Shown in pieces: positions 1 to 5,970 of a stretch of DNA of 6,027 nt (the first letter of the stretch is position 1; each line of letters opens with the position of its first letter). The notes under the pieces are model-generated. The model had not been told where the DNA came from, did not search any database, and worked only from the letters and a program-made list of their open reading frames with translations. The DNA comes from JAXDLH01 sp034666705 (GTDB lineage: Bacteria; Chloroflexota; UBA6077; SHYK01): NCBI GenBank assembly GCA_034666705.1, contig JAXDLH010000317.1, forward strand, positions 1 to 6,027. Direction: 5' to 3'. A program made the position numbers and the translations under genes.

Positions 1-251
1 TGGCGGAGGCCGATCTCGAAGCGGGCGACATCCTGGTCACCGCCTACACGGACCCCAGCTGGACGCCCCTGTTCGTCGCGATCAAGGGCCTGGTGACGGA
101 GGTGGGGGGCCTGATGACCCACGGCGCGGTGATCGCACGGGAGTACGGCTTGCCGGCCGTGGTGGGGGTGGAGCATGCCACCCGGCTGATCCGGGATGGG
201 CAGCGGATCCGCGTGCATGGAACGGACGGGTACGTCGTGATCCTGCCCTAG
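1..251 (+). CDS. C-terminal end of a PEP-utilising phosphotransferase (rifampicin phosphotransferase / PEP synthase-like), 5' truncated by the window
   Basis: The frame is open from base 3 to the TAG at 249-251 and gives the last 82 residues. They form the swivelling phosphohistidine (PEP-utiliser, mobile) domain. The stretch TDPSWTPLF followed by EVGGLMTHGAVIAREYG contains the phospho-accepting His (codon 120-122), and LPAVVGVE follows as is usual. In this family the His carries phosphate from the ATP site to the acceptor: rifampicin in Rph, pyruvate in PpsA. The wording TEVGGLMTHGAVIAREYG and the ending DGQRIRVHGTDGYV look more like Rph/YvkC-type proteins than like E. coli PpsA, which has a cysteine before the His. 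The ATP-grasp and substrate regions lie outside the window, so the acceptor cannot be decided. The domain is intact and ends where family members usually end. It is cytosolic and has no evident link to the carotenoid-type genes further right. Confidence 0.9.
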   Translation, partial: AEADLEAGDILVTAYTDPSWTPLFVAIKGLVTEVGGLMTHGAVIAREYGLPAVVGVEHATRLIRDGQRIRVHGTDGYVVILP

Positions 252-512
252 CGGGCCGGCCCGACAGGGAGGCGGGCTCCCAGTGAAGGCGCAGGCGCTC
301 TGGGCCCTGTTTTGTGCTACGCTGCGCTCGTCAAGGGCGGGCGCACGCGAAGCCACTCTGCGGGCGATGTGTGCTCCGGCGCGTACGCAGGAGAGGGGCC
401 TTGTGCCCTGGCACGCCTGTGTTGGCAAGAACTAAAAGAGGCACCCTGCCCCAACGAAATCACGGGCTCTGGCCAGGTTCTCGCCCAGCAGACTGTGCAT
501 AGCGAGGTTGCG
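252..512. other. Intergenic leader between the phosphotransferase and the oxidoreductase
   Basis: There is no convincing gene in these 261 bases. A GC-rich palindrome (GGGCCGGCCC, 253-262) and a small hairpin (GGGAG 267-271 pairing with CTCCC 277-281) follow the upstream stop codon. They could help end transcription, but no T-run follows. A 12-bp dyad, GTGCC-ct-GGCAC, sits at 403-414. The oxidoreductase frame stays open leftwards through this region to about 312, but the residues it would encode are not like the family and precede the conserved Rossmann start, so I treat them as non-coding. No clear sigma-70 promoter was found. Confidence 0.4.
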
Positions 513-1766
513 ATGCAGCAGCACACCACGAACGAGCCACCACTCCGCGTCGGCGTCGCGGGACTGGGCTTCGGCGCCACCGAGTTCCTGCCAGCGCTCG
601 AGCGCATGCCGCAGGTCACCCTCGTCGCGGGCGCCGACTTGCGTCCGCAGGCGCTGGAGGCGTTTCGCACGCGCTACAAGGCACGCGTCTACGACTCGGT
701 CGAAGCGTTGTGCCGCGACCCCGAGGTCGACGCCGTCTGGATCGCGACGCCGAATCAGTTCCACGCCCAGCATGCGCTGCTCGCCGCCGAGAACGGTAAG
801 CATATGGTGGTGCGGAAGCCGTTCGGCCTCACCGTCGAGGAGTGCCAGCGGGTGCTCGACGCCGCGGAGCGGACCGGCGCGAAGATCCTGGCCGGCGGCC
901 AGACCCAGGGCACGAACCCCCTGATCCGCGAGATCCGCCGGATGATCCGCGACGGCGATCTCGGCCAACTGCGCGCCATCAACATGTGGGCCTACACGGG
1001 GTGGATGCTACGGCCCCGCCTGCCACAGGAGGTCGACGACAACCTCGGCGGCGGCATCGTGTGGCGGCAGGCGCCACACCAACTGGAGTCGGTGCGCTGG
1101 CTCGGCGGCGGGCTCGTGCGCAGCGTACGGTCATCGACGGGGCGCTGGCGTCCCGAGCGGCCGAACGGCACCGGCTACTTCGCGGCGTTCCTCGAGTTCG
1201 AGGACGGCACTCCCTGCACGATCGCCTACAACGCGAACGGCTACTTCGACACCGCCGAGCTGATCGCGTGGGGCGAGGACCGGGGGATGGCGGAGCGCAA
1301 CCGGATGCGGCGGGCGCTGCTCGATGGCACGCTCGACGAGGCGAAGGAGAAAGAGGCAACGCGCTTCGGCAGCATCGTCGAGGGTGACGCGACGCCGCAG
1401 ATCCCGTGGGAAACCGGCCGCTCCGTAGTCAGCAGCCGCGGTGGGCCGTGGACGCCCGGAAACCAGGGCGTCTTCATCGCGAGCTTCGACGGCGGCGACG
1501 TGCGCGCGGCGCCCGAGGGGCTCTACATCTACGACGACGCGGGGCGGCGGGAGGTGCCGATCAGCCAGCGGCGTGGCGAGGGCATGGTGTTCATGGATGA
1601 CGAGGCGATGGAGCTGTACGAGGCGGTGCGCCACGGGAAGCCGATGCTGCACGACGGCCGCTGGGGCATGGCCACCGCCGAGGTGCAATGGGCCATTCTG
1701 GAGTCGGCTCGCCAGCGCCGCGAGATCATCCTCCAGCACCAGGTCTCCGTACCCGACGGGTATTAG
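513..1766 (+). CDS. Gfo/Idh/MocA-family NAD(P)-dependent oxidoreductase, phthalate cis-dihydrodiol dehydrogenase-like
   Basis: This 417-residue cytosolic dehydrogenase starts at ATG 513. A GAGG at 504-507 lies five bases upstream, and the Rossmann fold begins at residue 12 as usual. The nucleotide loop is VAGLGFGA (residues 15-22), followed by ADLRP at the end of strand 2 and the IATPNQFHAQHA stretch (77-88). The family lysine K102 sits in VVRKPFG; most relatives have EKP, so the glutamate is replaced by arginine here. The second half carries WAYTGWMLRPR, a GGG loop and APHQ with H189, a likely active-site residue, then SVRSSTGRW. This pattern recalls the 4,5-dihydroxy-phthalate cis-dihydrodiol dehydrogenases of phthalate breakdown. 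No dioxygenase or other ring-degradation gene is in view, so the substrate is uncertain; it could be a sugar, an inositol or an aromatic diol. It converges with the desaturase gene on the other strand and appears to be transcribed alone. Family assignment is firm, substrate weak. Confidence 0.88.
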   Translation: MQQHTTNEPPLRVGVAGLGFGATEFLPALERMPQVTLVAGADLRPQALEAFRTRYKARVYDSVEALCRDPEVDAVWIATPNQFHAQHALLAAENGKHMVVRKPFGLTVEECQRVLDAAERTGAKILAGGQTQGTNPLIREIRRMIRDGDLGQLRAINMWAYTGWMLRPRLPQEVDDNLGGGIVWRQAPHQLESVRWLGGGLVRSVRSSTGRWRPERPNGTGYFAAFLEFEDGTPCTIAYNANGYFDTAELIAWGEDRGMAERNRMRRALLDGTLDEAKEKEATRFGSIVEGDATPQIPWETGRSVVSSRGGPWTPGNQGVFIASFDGGDVRAAPEGLYIYDDAGRREVPISQRRGEGMVFMDDEAMELYEAVRHGKPMLHDGRWGMATAEVQWAILESARQRREIILQHQVSVPDGY

Positions 1767-1803
1767 TCGCGGGGAGGGCCTCCGCGGCGATGACGGCCGC
1801 TGC
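1767..1803. terminator. GC-rich hairpin spacer between convergent genes, possible bidirectional terminator
   Basis: Only 37 bases separate the stop codons of the two convergent genes. They can fold into CGCGG-AGG / CCT-CCGCG (1768-1786, with a two-base bulge) or GCGGC / GCCGC (1784-1788 with 1796-1800). Neither is followed by a T-run on either strand, so this is not a textbook intrinsic terminator. The position makes a role in ending both transcripts plausible. Confidence 0.3.
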
Positions 1804-2628
1804 CTACGGCACCACGATCGGCTGCACGCCTGCCTCGCGGAAGAGCGGCTCCAAACGGCGGGAGAGCGCCGGTAACTGGTGGCTCGGCACGCTCGGATAG
1901 AGATGGTGCTCGAGATGGTACGTGAGCTCGAGGAAGAGGTGTGGAATCAGCCACCCGCGCAGCGTGCGGGTCTGGGTAAGCGGCGTTGGCCCGTAGCCGT
2001 GATGTGGCAGATACACGGTGAGAAGCGGGTATACCCAACTACCGGTGACGGCGAGCACCAGGTACAGCGTGAGCGCTAGCGTCTGCCGAAACGCGAGGGT
2101 GCTGAGCACGGCGAACACCACCGGCCACAGCGCCTCGAGCAGCAGCCACCCGCGTTGTTCCGGGCGGGAAGCGTTGCGGCGGAAGGCCCACCACCAGAGC
2201 ACGGGGAGCATAACCGGCCCGTAGCGTACGGCGCCCCACAAGGTCATCCGGGCCGGATCGCCTTCTGGGTCATCAGGGCCCGGGAACACGTGGTGATGCT
2301 GCAGATGGGAGCAGCGATACGCGTGGCCGCTCTCGAACAGGACCGCGCCGAGGAGGAAGAGCGCCCACTCCGTCTGGCGCCGACCGAGCCCGACTGCGCT
2401 ATGCACTACGTCGTGAGTACCGGTCACCACCGCGATGAAGATCAGGAACACGATGGTCGGGGTCGCCCACCACAACTCGAAACGCACGGCGAGAACGAAG
2501 AGCAACACCCCGACGAACGGACGTCCCAGGGCAAACCACCGCCGTCGGCGACCGGTCACCAGGAGGTCGCCCCCAAGCACTGCGAGCGGCGGGAGCGCGG
2601 GCTCAGCCAGGGCTTGCAAGGCCGACAA
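1804..2628 (-). CDS. Membrane fatty-acid-desaturase-family protein, probable carotenoid hydroxylase/ketolase-like or lipid desaturase
   Basis: This is a di-iron integral membrane oxygenase/desaturase. With the start at TTG 2628 it has 274 residues. Three histidine boxes are visible: HDVVH (72-76), HLQHH (108-112, followed by FPGPDDPEGDP) and HLEHH (238-242, followed by LYPSVPSHQLP). Hydrophobic segments lie near residues 38-69, 88-98, 138-148 and 160-205. The second and third boxes resemble CrtR-type beta-carotene hydroxylases as well as acyl-lipid desaturases. Its place behind a carotenoid desaturase/isomerase-like gene favours a carotenoid substrate, which is an inference. No ATG lies near the expected N-terminus. 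TTG 2628 has GGAG (2640-2637) eight bases upstream, and TTG 2619 has GGAG (2633-2630) ten bases upstream. Either start overlaps the end of the preceding gene, implying coupled translation in one operon. The frame continues further upstream, but that part is the shadow of the neighbour. Confidence 0.85.
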   Translation of the reverse strand: MSALQALAEPALPPLAVLGGDLLVTGRRRRWFALGRPFVGVLLFVLAVRFELWWATPTIVFLIFIAVVTGTHDVVHSAVGLGRRQTEWALFLLGAVLFESGHAYRCSHLQHHHVFPGPDDPEGDPARMTLWGAVRYGPVMLPVLWWWAFRRNASRPEQRGWLLLEALWPVVFAVLSTLAFRQTLALTLYLVLAVTGSWVYPLLTVYLPHHGYGPTPLTQTRTLRGWLIPHLFLELTYHLEHHLYPSVPSHQLPALSRRLEPLFREAGVQPIVVP

Positions 2629-4189
2629 TCTCCGGGCTCCGTGTGCGATCCGGTGCGCGGGCGGCGACGGGGTCCGCCTGGCCGAGAATCTGCGCCGCGA
2701 CGATGCGGCTGCCGAGCACGCAGGCGACCGTGCCCAGTCCCGGCCACGTGGTATCGCCCACCATCCAGAACCCGTGCACCCCGAGTTCGTGGGGGATGGC
2801 GTGCTGGTTCGCATTGCGCCCGGTGAGCCGGATACCGCCGACGGCGCCCCGGGGGCGGCGAGTGTACCGCGCATAAGTCAGGGGCGTGCCGACGTCGAAG
2901 ACTGCGGCATGGCGGCCGAGGTCCGGATAGACCCGCCGGGCCAGTCCCGCAAGCTGCTCGCCCAGCGCGTGCTTCTGCTGCTGGTATCGATCGGCGGTCA
3001 GCCCTTCCCACGCGCCCAGCTCGCAGTGGGTGGAGATCATCACCGCGCGATAGCCAACTGGAGCGCTCTCGTAGTCGCCTGGAGCGGAGACCGAGACGAA
3101 CATGTTGTTGCCGTTGCCGAGCGGCGCGTCATAGCGTTGCAAGAGCTGATGGTGGGTGAACGACTGCCCCATGACCTCCTCTTCGGGCACGCCGAGCGTC
3201 ACGACGACCGCCCCACCATGGGCATCCGTGTCCCGCCGGAGGAAAGGAGCAAGTGCAGCCGCGACCCCTGGCGGCCCGATCCGGTGCGCGATCTCTGCCG
3301 GAACCGCACATGCGAGGCGGGCCGCGCGCACGGTCCCGCGGCTCGTCGTGAGCACGAAGTCCCCTTCACGCCCTGCGATGTCCTCCACGGTGCATGCGAG
3401 GCGCAATTCGCCGCCGAGCTGCCGATAGCGGCGCGTGAACGTGCGCCAGAAGCCGCGCATTCCCCCGTGGGCGCGGGTCAGGCCAGCCCCCCGAATGGTG
3501 ATCCCAAGCGCGGCGTTGATGAGCGGCGCCTCGGCGACCGTGCTGTGCACCGTATCCTCGACGAGCATCGAGAGCAGCCCAACCAGCGGTCGGTCCTCCC
3601 GGAGGCCAGCCGAGTCGAGCGCCCGCCCGATCGTCGAGCTCAGATACCTCCCCAGGAAGAGGTTCCCGACACCGACGCTGCGAACGACACGCCACGCATC
3701 GCCGGGATTCTGCATCGGCAGCGTCACTCCACGCCGGCTGGCAGCCCAGAACACGCGCGCCAGTTCGTCCATGAGCTGCCAGAAGGCGCGATGCGCCGGC
3801 GTGTCGCCGAGCACGCGCAACCGTTCGGCGTGCCAGCGGGCCGGGTCGCGGTAGAGGGTTACGACCCGGTCCGGCAGCCAGCCCACATAGCCGGGGAGCT
3901 GCTTCCCATCCAGCGGCGGCAGGCCAATCGCCTCCAGCAGCTCACCGCCCACGCCACCCGGCTCGAAGTCGACCAGGGTCGTCGCGCCGACGTCGAATGA
4001 GAAGCCAGCCCGCCGGTAGTAACCGGCGCAGCCGCCCGGGAGCCCGTGCGCCTCGCAAACGATGGTCGATAGTCCTGCGGCCTGGAGCCGGGCGGCGGTG
4101 GCCATGCCCGCAATCCCGCCGCCGACGACGGCCACGTCGTAGATCGCCTCGCCCGCGGGGCCTCGAACCGTTGCGCGTCCCGACTGCAT
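2603..4189 (-). CDS. FAD-dependent carotenoid desaturase/isomerase-like protein (CrtI/CrtH/CrtD/CrtO superfamily)
   Basis: A 528-residue flavoprotein of normal length for the phytoene-desaturase superfamily. The FAD-binding start is YDVAVVGGGIAGMATAARL (residues 17-35; GxGxxG at 23-28), with E46 placed to bind the adenosine ribose, then GLPGGCAGYY and FDVGATT. The family's C-terminal flavin motif is present as MVGDTTWPGLGT followed by LGSRIVAAQI (about 476-502). GD..xPGxGT is closer to CrtH/CRTISO isomerases and CrtD desaturases than to the CrtI ending. Family members desaturate, isomerise or oxidise C30-C40 polyenes at the membrane; the exact reaction cannot be fixed from sequence alone. Start ATG 4189 has GAGG (4199-4196) six bases upstream. 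It is the first gene of a two-gene operon and overlaps the histidine-box desaturase by about 26 bases. It is divergent from a TetR gene across a 79-base region with tandem operators, so it is probably repressed by that regulator. Confidence 0.88.
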   Translation of the reverse strand: MQSGRATVRGPAGEAIYDVAVVGGGIAGMATAARLQAAGLSTIVCEAHGLPGGCAGYYRRAGFSFDVGATTLVDFEPGGVGGELLEAIGLPPLDGKQLPGYVGWLPDRVVTLYRDPARWHAERLRVLGDTPAHRAFWQLMDELARVFWAASRRGVTLPMQNPGDAWRVVRSVGVGNLFLGRYLSSTIGRALDSAGLREDRPLVGLLSMLVEDTVHSTVAEAPLINAALGITIRGAGLTRAHGGMRGFWRTFTRRYRQLGGELRLACTVEDIAGREGDFVLTTSRGTVRAARLACAVPAEIAHRIGPPGVAAALAPFLRRDTDAHGGAVVVTLGVPEEEVMGQSFTHHQLLQRYDAPLGNGNNMFVSVSAPGDYESAPVGYRAVMISTHCELGAWEGLTADRYQQQKHALGEQLAGLARRVYPDLGRHAAVFDVGTPLTYARYTRRPRGAVGGIRLTGRNANQHAIPHELGVHGFWMVGDTTWPGLGTVACVLGSRIVAAQILGQADPVAARAPDRTRSPEIVGLASPG

Positions 4190-4227
4190 CTGACACCTCG
4201 CCTTGCCGTCGCATGCGGTCCGATGCT

Positions 4228-4233
4228 ATTCTA
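4228..4233 (-). promoter_or_regulatory. -10-like box for the carotenoid operon
   Basis: Read on the minus strand the hexamer is TAGAAT, five of six matches to TATAAT. An 18-base spacer leads back to TTGTTC (4257-4252), a weak -35 that falls inside the operator pair. The expected transcript would begin near 4221, giving a leader of about 30 bases that includes the GAGG site before ATG 4189. The spacing is consistent, but the -35 is poor. Confidence 0.4.
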
Positions 4234-4235
4234 TC

Positions 4236-4263
4236 TTGAACACGTTCAACTGAACAAGTTCAA
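4236..4263. promoter_or_regulatory. Tandem 14-bp palindromic operators, probable TetR binding sites
   Basis: Two inverted repeats abut with no gap. Site 1 is TTGAACACGTTCAA (4236-4249), with perfect six-base arms around a two-base centre. Site 2 is CTGAACAAGTTCAA (4250-4263), the same pattern with one mismatch in the left arm. The pair lies between the divergent carotenoid operon and the TetR gene, and -10-like boxes flank it on both sides, so a bound protein would cover both -35 regions. TetR-family repressors commonly bind such dyads next to their own gene. That this TetR is the binder is an inference from position. Confidence 0.75.
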
Positions 4264-4264
4264 T

Positions 4265-4270
4265 TATCAT
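4265..4270 (+). promoter_or_regulatory. -10-like box for the TetR operon
   Basis: TATCAT matches TATAAT at five of six positions and begins two bases after the second operator. No good -35 is present at 16-18 bases; the region that would hold it is operator site 1. If this box is real, transcription starts near 4277. That would lie downstream of ATG 4269 and would favour GTG 4290 as the true TetR start. Confidence 0.35.
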
Positions 4271-5024
4271 GCCATGGGCGAGTTGTCTTGTGACGCAAGA
4301 ACTGGCTTCCGCAAAGACGCCGAAGGGCGAGCAGACCCGTGCGCTCATCCTCAAGACTGCGCTCGACCTTTTCGAGGAGCGCGGCTACGAGGGCACGACG
4401 ATGCGCGCCATCGCCGAGACGGCGGGCGTCTCGCTCAGCCACGCCTACTATTACTTCCACTCCAAAGAGGAGCTGATCCAGGGCTTCTACCAGCGGGTGC
4501 ACGAGGCGCACCTGGCCGCCTGCCAGGAGATCCTGGCGCACGACGGCGATCTGCACGCCCGGCTGCTCGGCGTGCTCAACGCCAAGCTCGACGTTTCCAC
4601 GCCCTACCACCGTTTCTGCGGAATCATCTTCAAGAACGCGGCCGATCCCCAAAGCCCGCTCAGCCCCTTCGGGCCCGAGTCCAACGCGTGGCGGCAGGAG
4701 AGCACGGCGATCTTCACCCAGGTCGTGACCGGCTCCAGGACCCACGTACCGGCCGACTTACAGGCAGAGCTGCCCAACCTGCTCTGGCTGTACCACATGG
4801 GGATCGTCCTCTACTGGCTGCACGACAACTCGCCGAATCAGGTCCGCTCGTACCGCCTGGCCGAACGTACCGCGGCCCTCGTCGCCCAACTGATCCCGCT
4901 CGCGAGCCACCCGCTCATGCGCCCGTTCCGCCGCGCCGCGCTGCAAGTGCTCGCCGAGCTGCGCTCGGACCCCGACGAACCACGAGAATCGCCGCGTCCA
5001 ACGAACGAAGGGGAGATTAGATGA
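4269..5024 (+). CDS. TetR/AcrR-family transcriptional repressor
   Basis: The protein has 251 residues if read from ATG 4269. The N-terminal DNA-binding domain is typical: EQTRALILKTALDLFEERGYEGTTMRAIAETAG, then VSLSHAYYYFHSKEEL, with the helix-turn-helix near residues 43-64. The rest is the variable helical ligand and dimer domain, including a hydrophobic stretch LLWLYHMGIVLYWL; its ligand cannot be read from sequence. The start is uncertain. ATG 4269 has no Shine-Dalgarno site and lies only five bases after an operator. GTG 4290 has a weak GGCGAG (4277-4282) seven bases upstream and would give 244 residues beginning near TQELASAK. The gene is divergent from the carotenoid operon and probably represses both itself and that operon. 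Its TGA shares bases with the ATG of the next small gene (ATGA at 5021-5024), so it heads a small operon. Confidence 0.92.
   Translation: MPWASCLVTQELASAKTPKGEQTRALILKTALDLFEERGYEGTTMRAIAETAGVSLSHAYYYFHSKEELIQGFYQRVHEAHLAACQEILAHDGDLHARLLGVLNAKLDVSTPYHRFCGIIFKNAADPQSPLSPFGPESNAWRQESTAIFTQVVTGSRTHVPADLQAELPNLLWLYHMGIVLYWLHDNSPNQVRSYRLAERTAALVAQLIPLASHPLMRPFRRAALQVLAELRSDPDEPRESPRPTNEGEIR
5010..5015 (+). promoter_or_regulatory. Strong ribosome binding site supporting the small membrane ORF
   Basis: GGGGAG, preceded by AA, lies five bases before ATG 5021. It sits inside the last codons of the TetR gene, where nothing requires it, and it supports real translation of the 57-codon ORF. Confidence 0.6.
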
Positions 5025-5194
5025 ACGGCACGTCCGCACCAGGCGATGCGCGCATCGGTTGGCAGCTCGTCGGCGCCTACGCGCGGTGGATCTTCGTCGC
5101 CATGGCGGCGCTGATTGGCTTTCCCCTCTCCCCCATGGTCCTATACAGCTCGAGCGTGTTGTGGCGAACGGGGTTCGCCGGCAAAACGTCGTGA
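5021..5194 (+). CDS. Small membrane protein, 57 residues, unrecognised
   Basis: This short ORF begins at ATG 5021, which overlaps the TetR stop (ATGA), and ends at TGA 5192-5194, which overlaps a GTG start of the next gene (GTGA at 5191-5194). A strong GGGGAG site precedes it. The protein has a polar N-terminus (MNGTSAPGDARIGWQ), one hydrophobic segment from about residue 23 to 48 (WIFVAMAALIG, FPLSPMVLY, SSSVLW) and a short basic tail (RTGFAGKTS), so it is likely a single-pass membrane microprotein. I do not recognise the family. It could anchor or modulate the prenyl-synthase-like protein translated after it, or be an N-terminal remnant of a larger membrane protein. The joined start/stop codons on both sides argue for a real coupled gene rather than chance. 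Confidence 0.6.
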   Translation: MNGTSAPGDARIGWQLVGAYARWIFVAMAALIGFPLSPMVLYSSSVLWRTGFAGKTS

Positions 5195-5970
5195 TCTCGC
5201 CCGTCATCGGAGCACTCGCACCGATCGCAGCCGACCTGGCAGCCGTCGAACGCCGGCTCGAAGCCGTGAGCCGTGTGAAACACCCGCTGCTGCGGGGGAT
5301 CGTCGAGGAGACGCTGGCCACAGCCGGCCCGCGGCTCCGAGCGGCCGCGACGGTCGCGAGCGCGCGGCTCTTCGGCGAGGCAACGGCCAACGTCGTCAAC
5401 ATGGCGGCAGCCATCGAGCTCGTGCACGCCGCACTGCTGCTGCACGGCGACGTGGCCGATCAGAATGGCGACGGCCGGGGGCGCCGCGTGGTCGCGAACG
5501 CGGTCACGATCCTCGTCGGGGACTACCTGCTTGCGCAAGCTGCAGTCGCCGCTACCGACGTGGACAACCTGCGCGTGATGCACCTGTTCACGGACGCCAT
5601 CCAGACAGTGTGCGCCGGGCGGATCCACGCGCGGATGCACACCGCCGACGGCGTCGTGGAGAGTGGCAACCGGGCGCCCACCGCCTTCGGCCCAGGCCCG
5701 AGCGCCGCCCTCTTCGAGCTCGCCTGCCAGACTGGCGCCATCCTCGGCGAGGCCACGCTCGCCCAAACCGAGGCCCTGCGCCGGTGCGGCGCGTCGCTCG
5801 GGCTCGCATTCCAGCACGCCCAGGCCGCCGAGCACCGCGATGGCTGCGGGCATCGTGAGGCGCAGGCAATCGCGGCGGACGTCGCCCAGGCGCTCGAGGT
5901 CGTGCCACCGGGCGTCATGCGCGATCTGCTGGCCGGCTTACGCCTCCACGTGGCCGAAGGGGGCGTTTGA
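5191..5970 (+). CDS. Polyprenyl synthetase-family protein with degenerate active-site motifs
   Basis: A 259-residue all-helical prenyl-synthase-like protein, shorter than the usual 300-340. Fold landmarks remain in order: GPRLRA (46-51) where active enzymes have GKRLRP, AAAIELVHAALLLH (72-85), HGDVAD (85-90) in place of HDDxxD, the paired R98-R99, LVGDYLLA (108-115), SAALFELAC (171-179) where KTA-type residues are expected, and LGLAFQ (203-208), after which the second DDxxD is replaced by HAQAAEH. About 50 residues of the usual C-terminal region are missing. The Mg-diphosphate ligands are therefore mostly gone, and a chain-elongating activity is unlikely. By analogy with small subunits of heteromeric prenyl synthases it may regulate or partner another enzyme, which is an inference. 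GTG 5191 is chosen because it overlaps the upstream stop and gives a normal N-terminal helix; no strong Shine-Dalgarno site is seen, so translation is probably coupled. The frame stays open leftwards to 5059, but that part is a shadow of the small ORF. Confidence 0.82.
   Translation: MISPVIGALAPIAADLAAVERRLEAVSRVKHPLLRGIVEETLATAGPRLRAAATVASARLFGEATANVVNMAAAIELVHAALLLHGDVADQNGDGRGRRVVANAVTILVGDYLLAQAAVAATDVDNLRVMHLFTDAIQTVCAGRIHARMHTADGVVESGNRAPTAFGPGPSAALFELACQTGAILGEATLAQTEALRRCGASLGLAFQHAQAAEHRDGCGHREAQAIAADVAQALEVVPPGVMRDLLAGLRLHVAEGGV

Noticed and set aside
312..512. 67-residue N-terminal extension of the oxidoreductase
   Set aside because: It depends on a TTG start without a ribosome site, the residues are unlike the family, and ATG 513 with GAGG fits the Rossmann start.
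2629..2874. N-terminal extension of the histidine-box desaturase
   Set aside because: It lies wholly within the flavoprotein gene in another frame and reads as low-complexity R/S/A/P sequence.
2435..4000. Long plus-strand open frame of 521 codons opposite the carotenoid flavoprotein gene
   Set aside because: It is antisense to a gene with clear FAD motifs, its translation is rich in R, A and P with no recognisable domain, and long antisense frames are normal in GC-rich coding DNA.
5059..5190. Extension of the prenyl-synthase-like protein upstream of GTG 5191
   Set aside because: The residues are arginine-rich and unlike the family, and this stretch is better explained as the membrane microprotein read in another frame.
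5077..5853. Minus-strand frame of 258 codons opposite the prenyl-synthase-like gene
   Set aside because: It shows no domain signature, while the plus strand carries an ordered series of prenyl-synthase landmarks.
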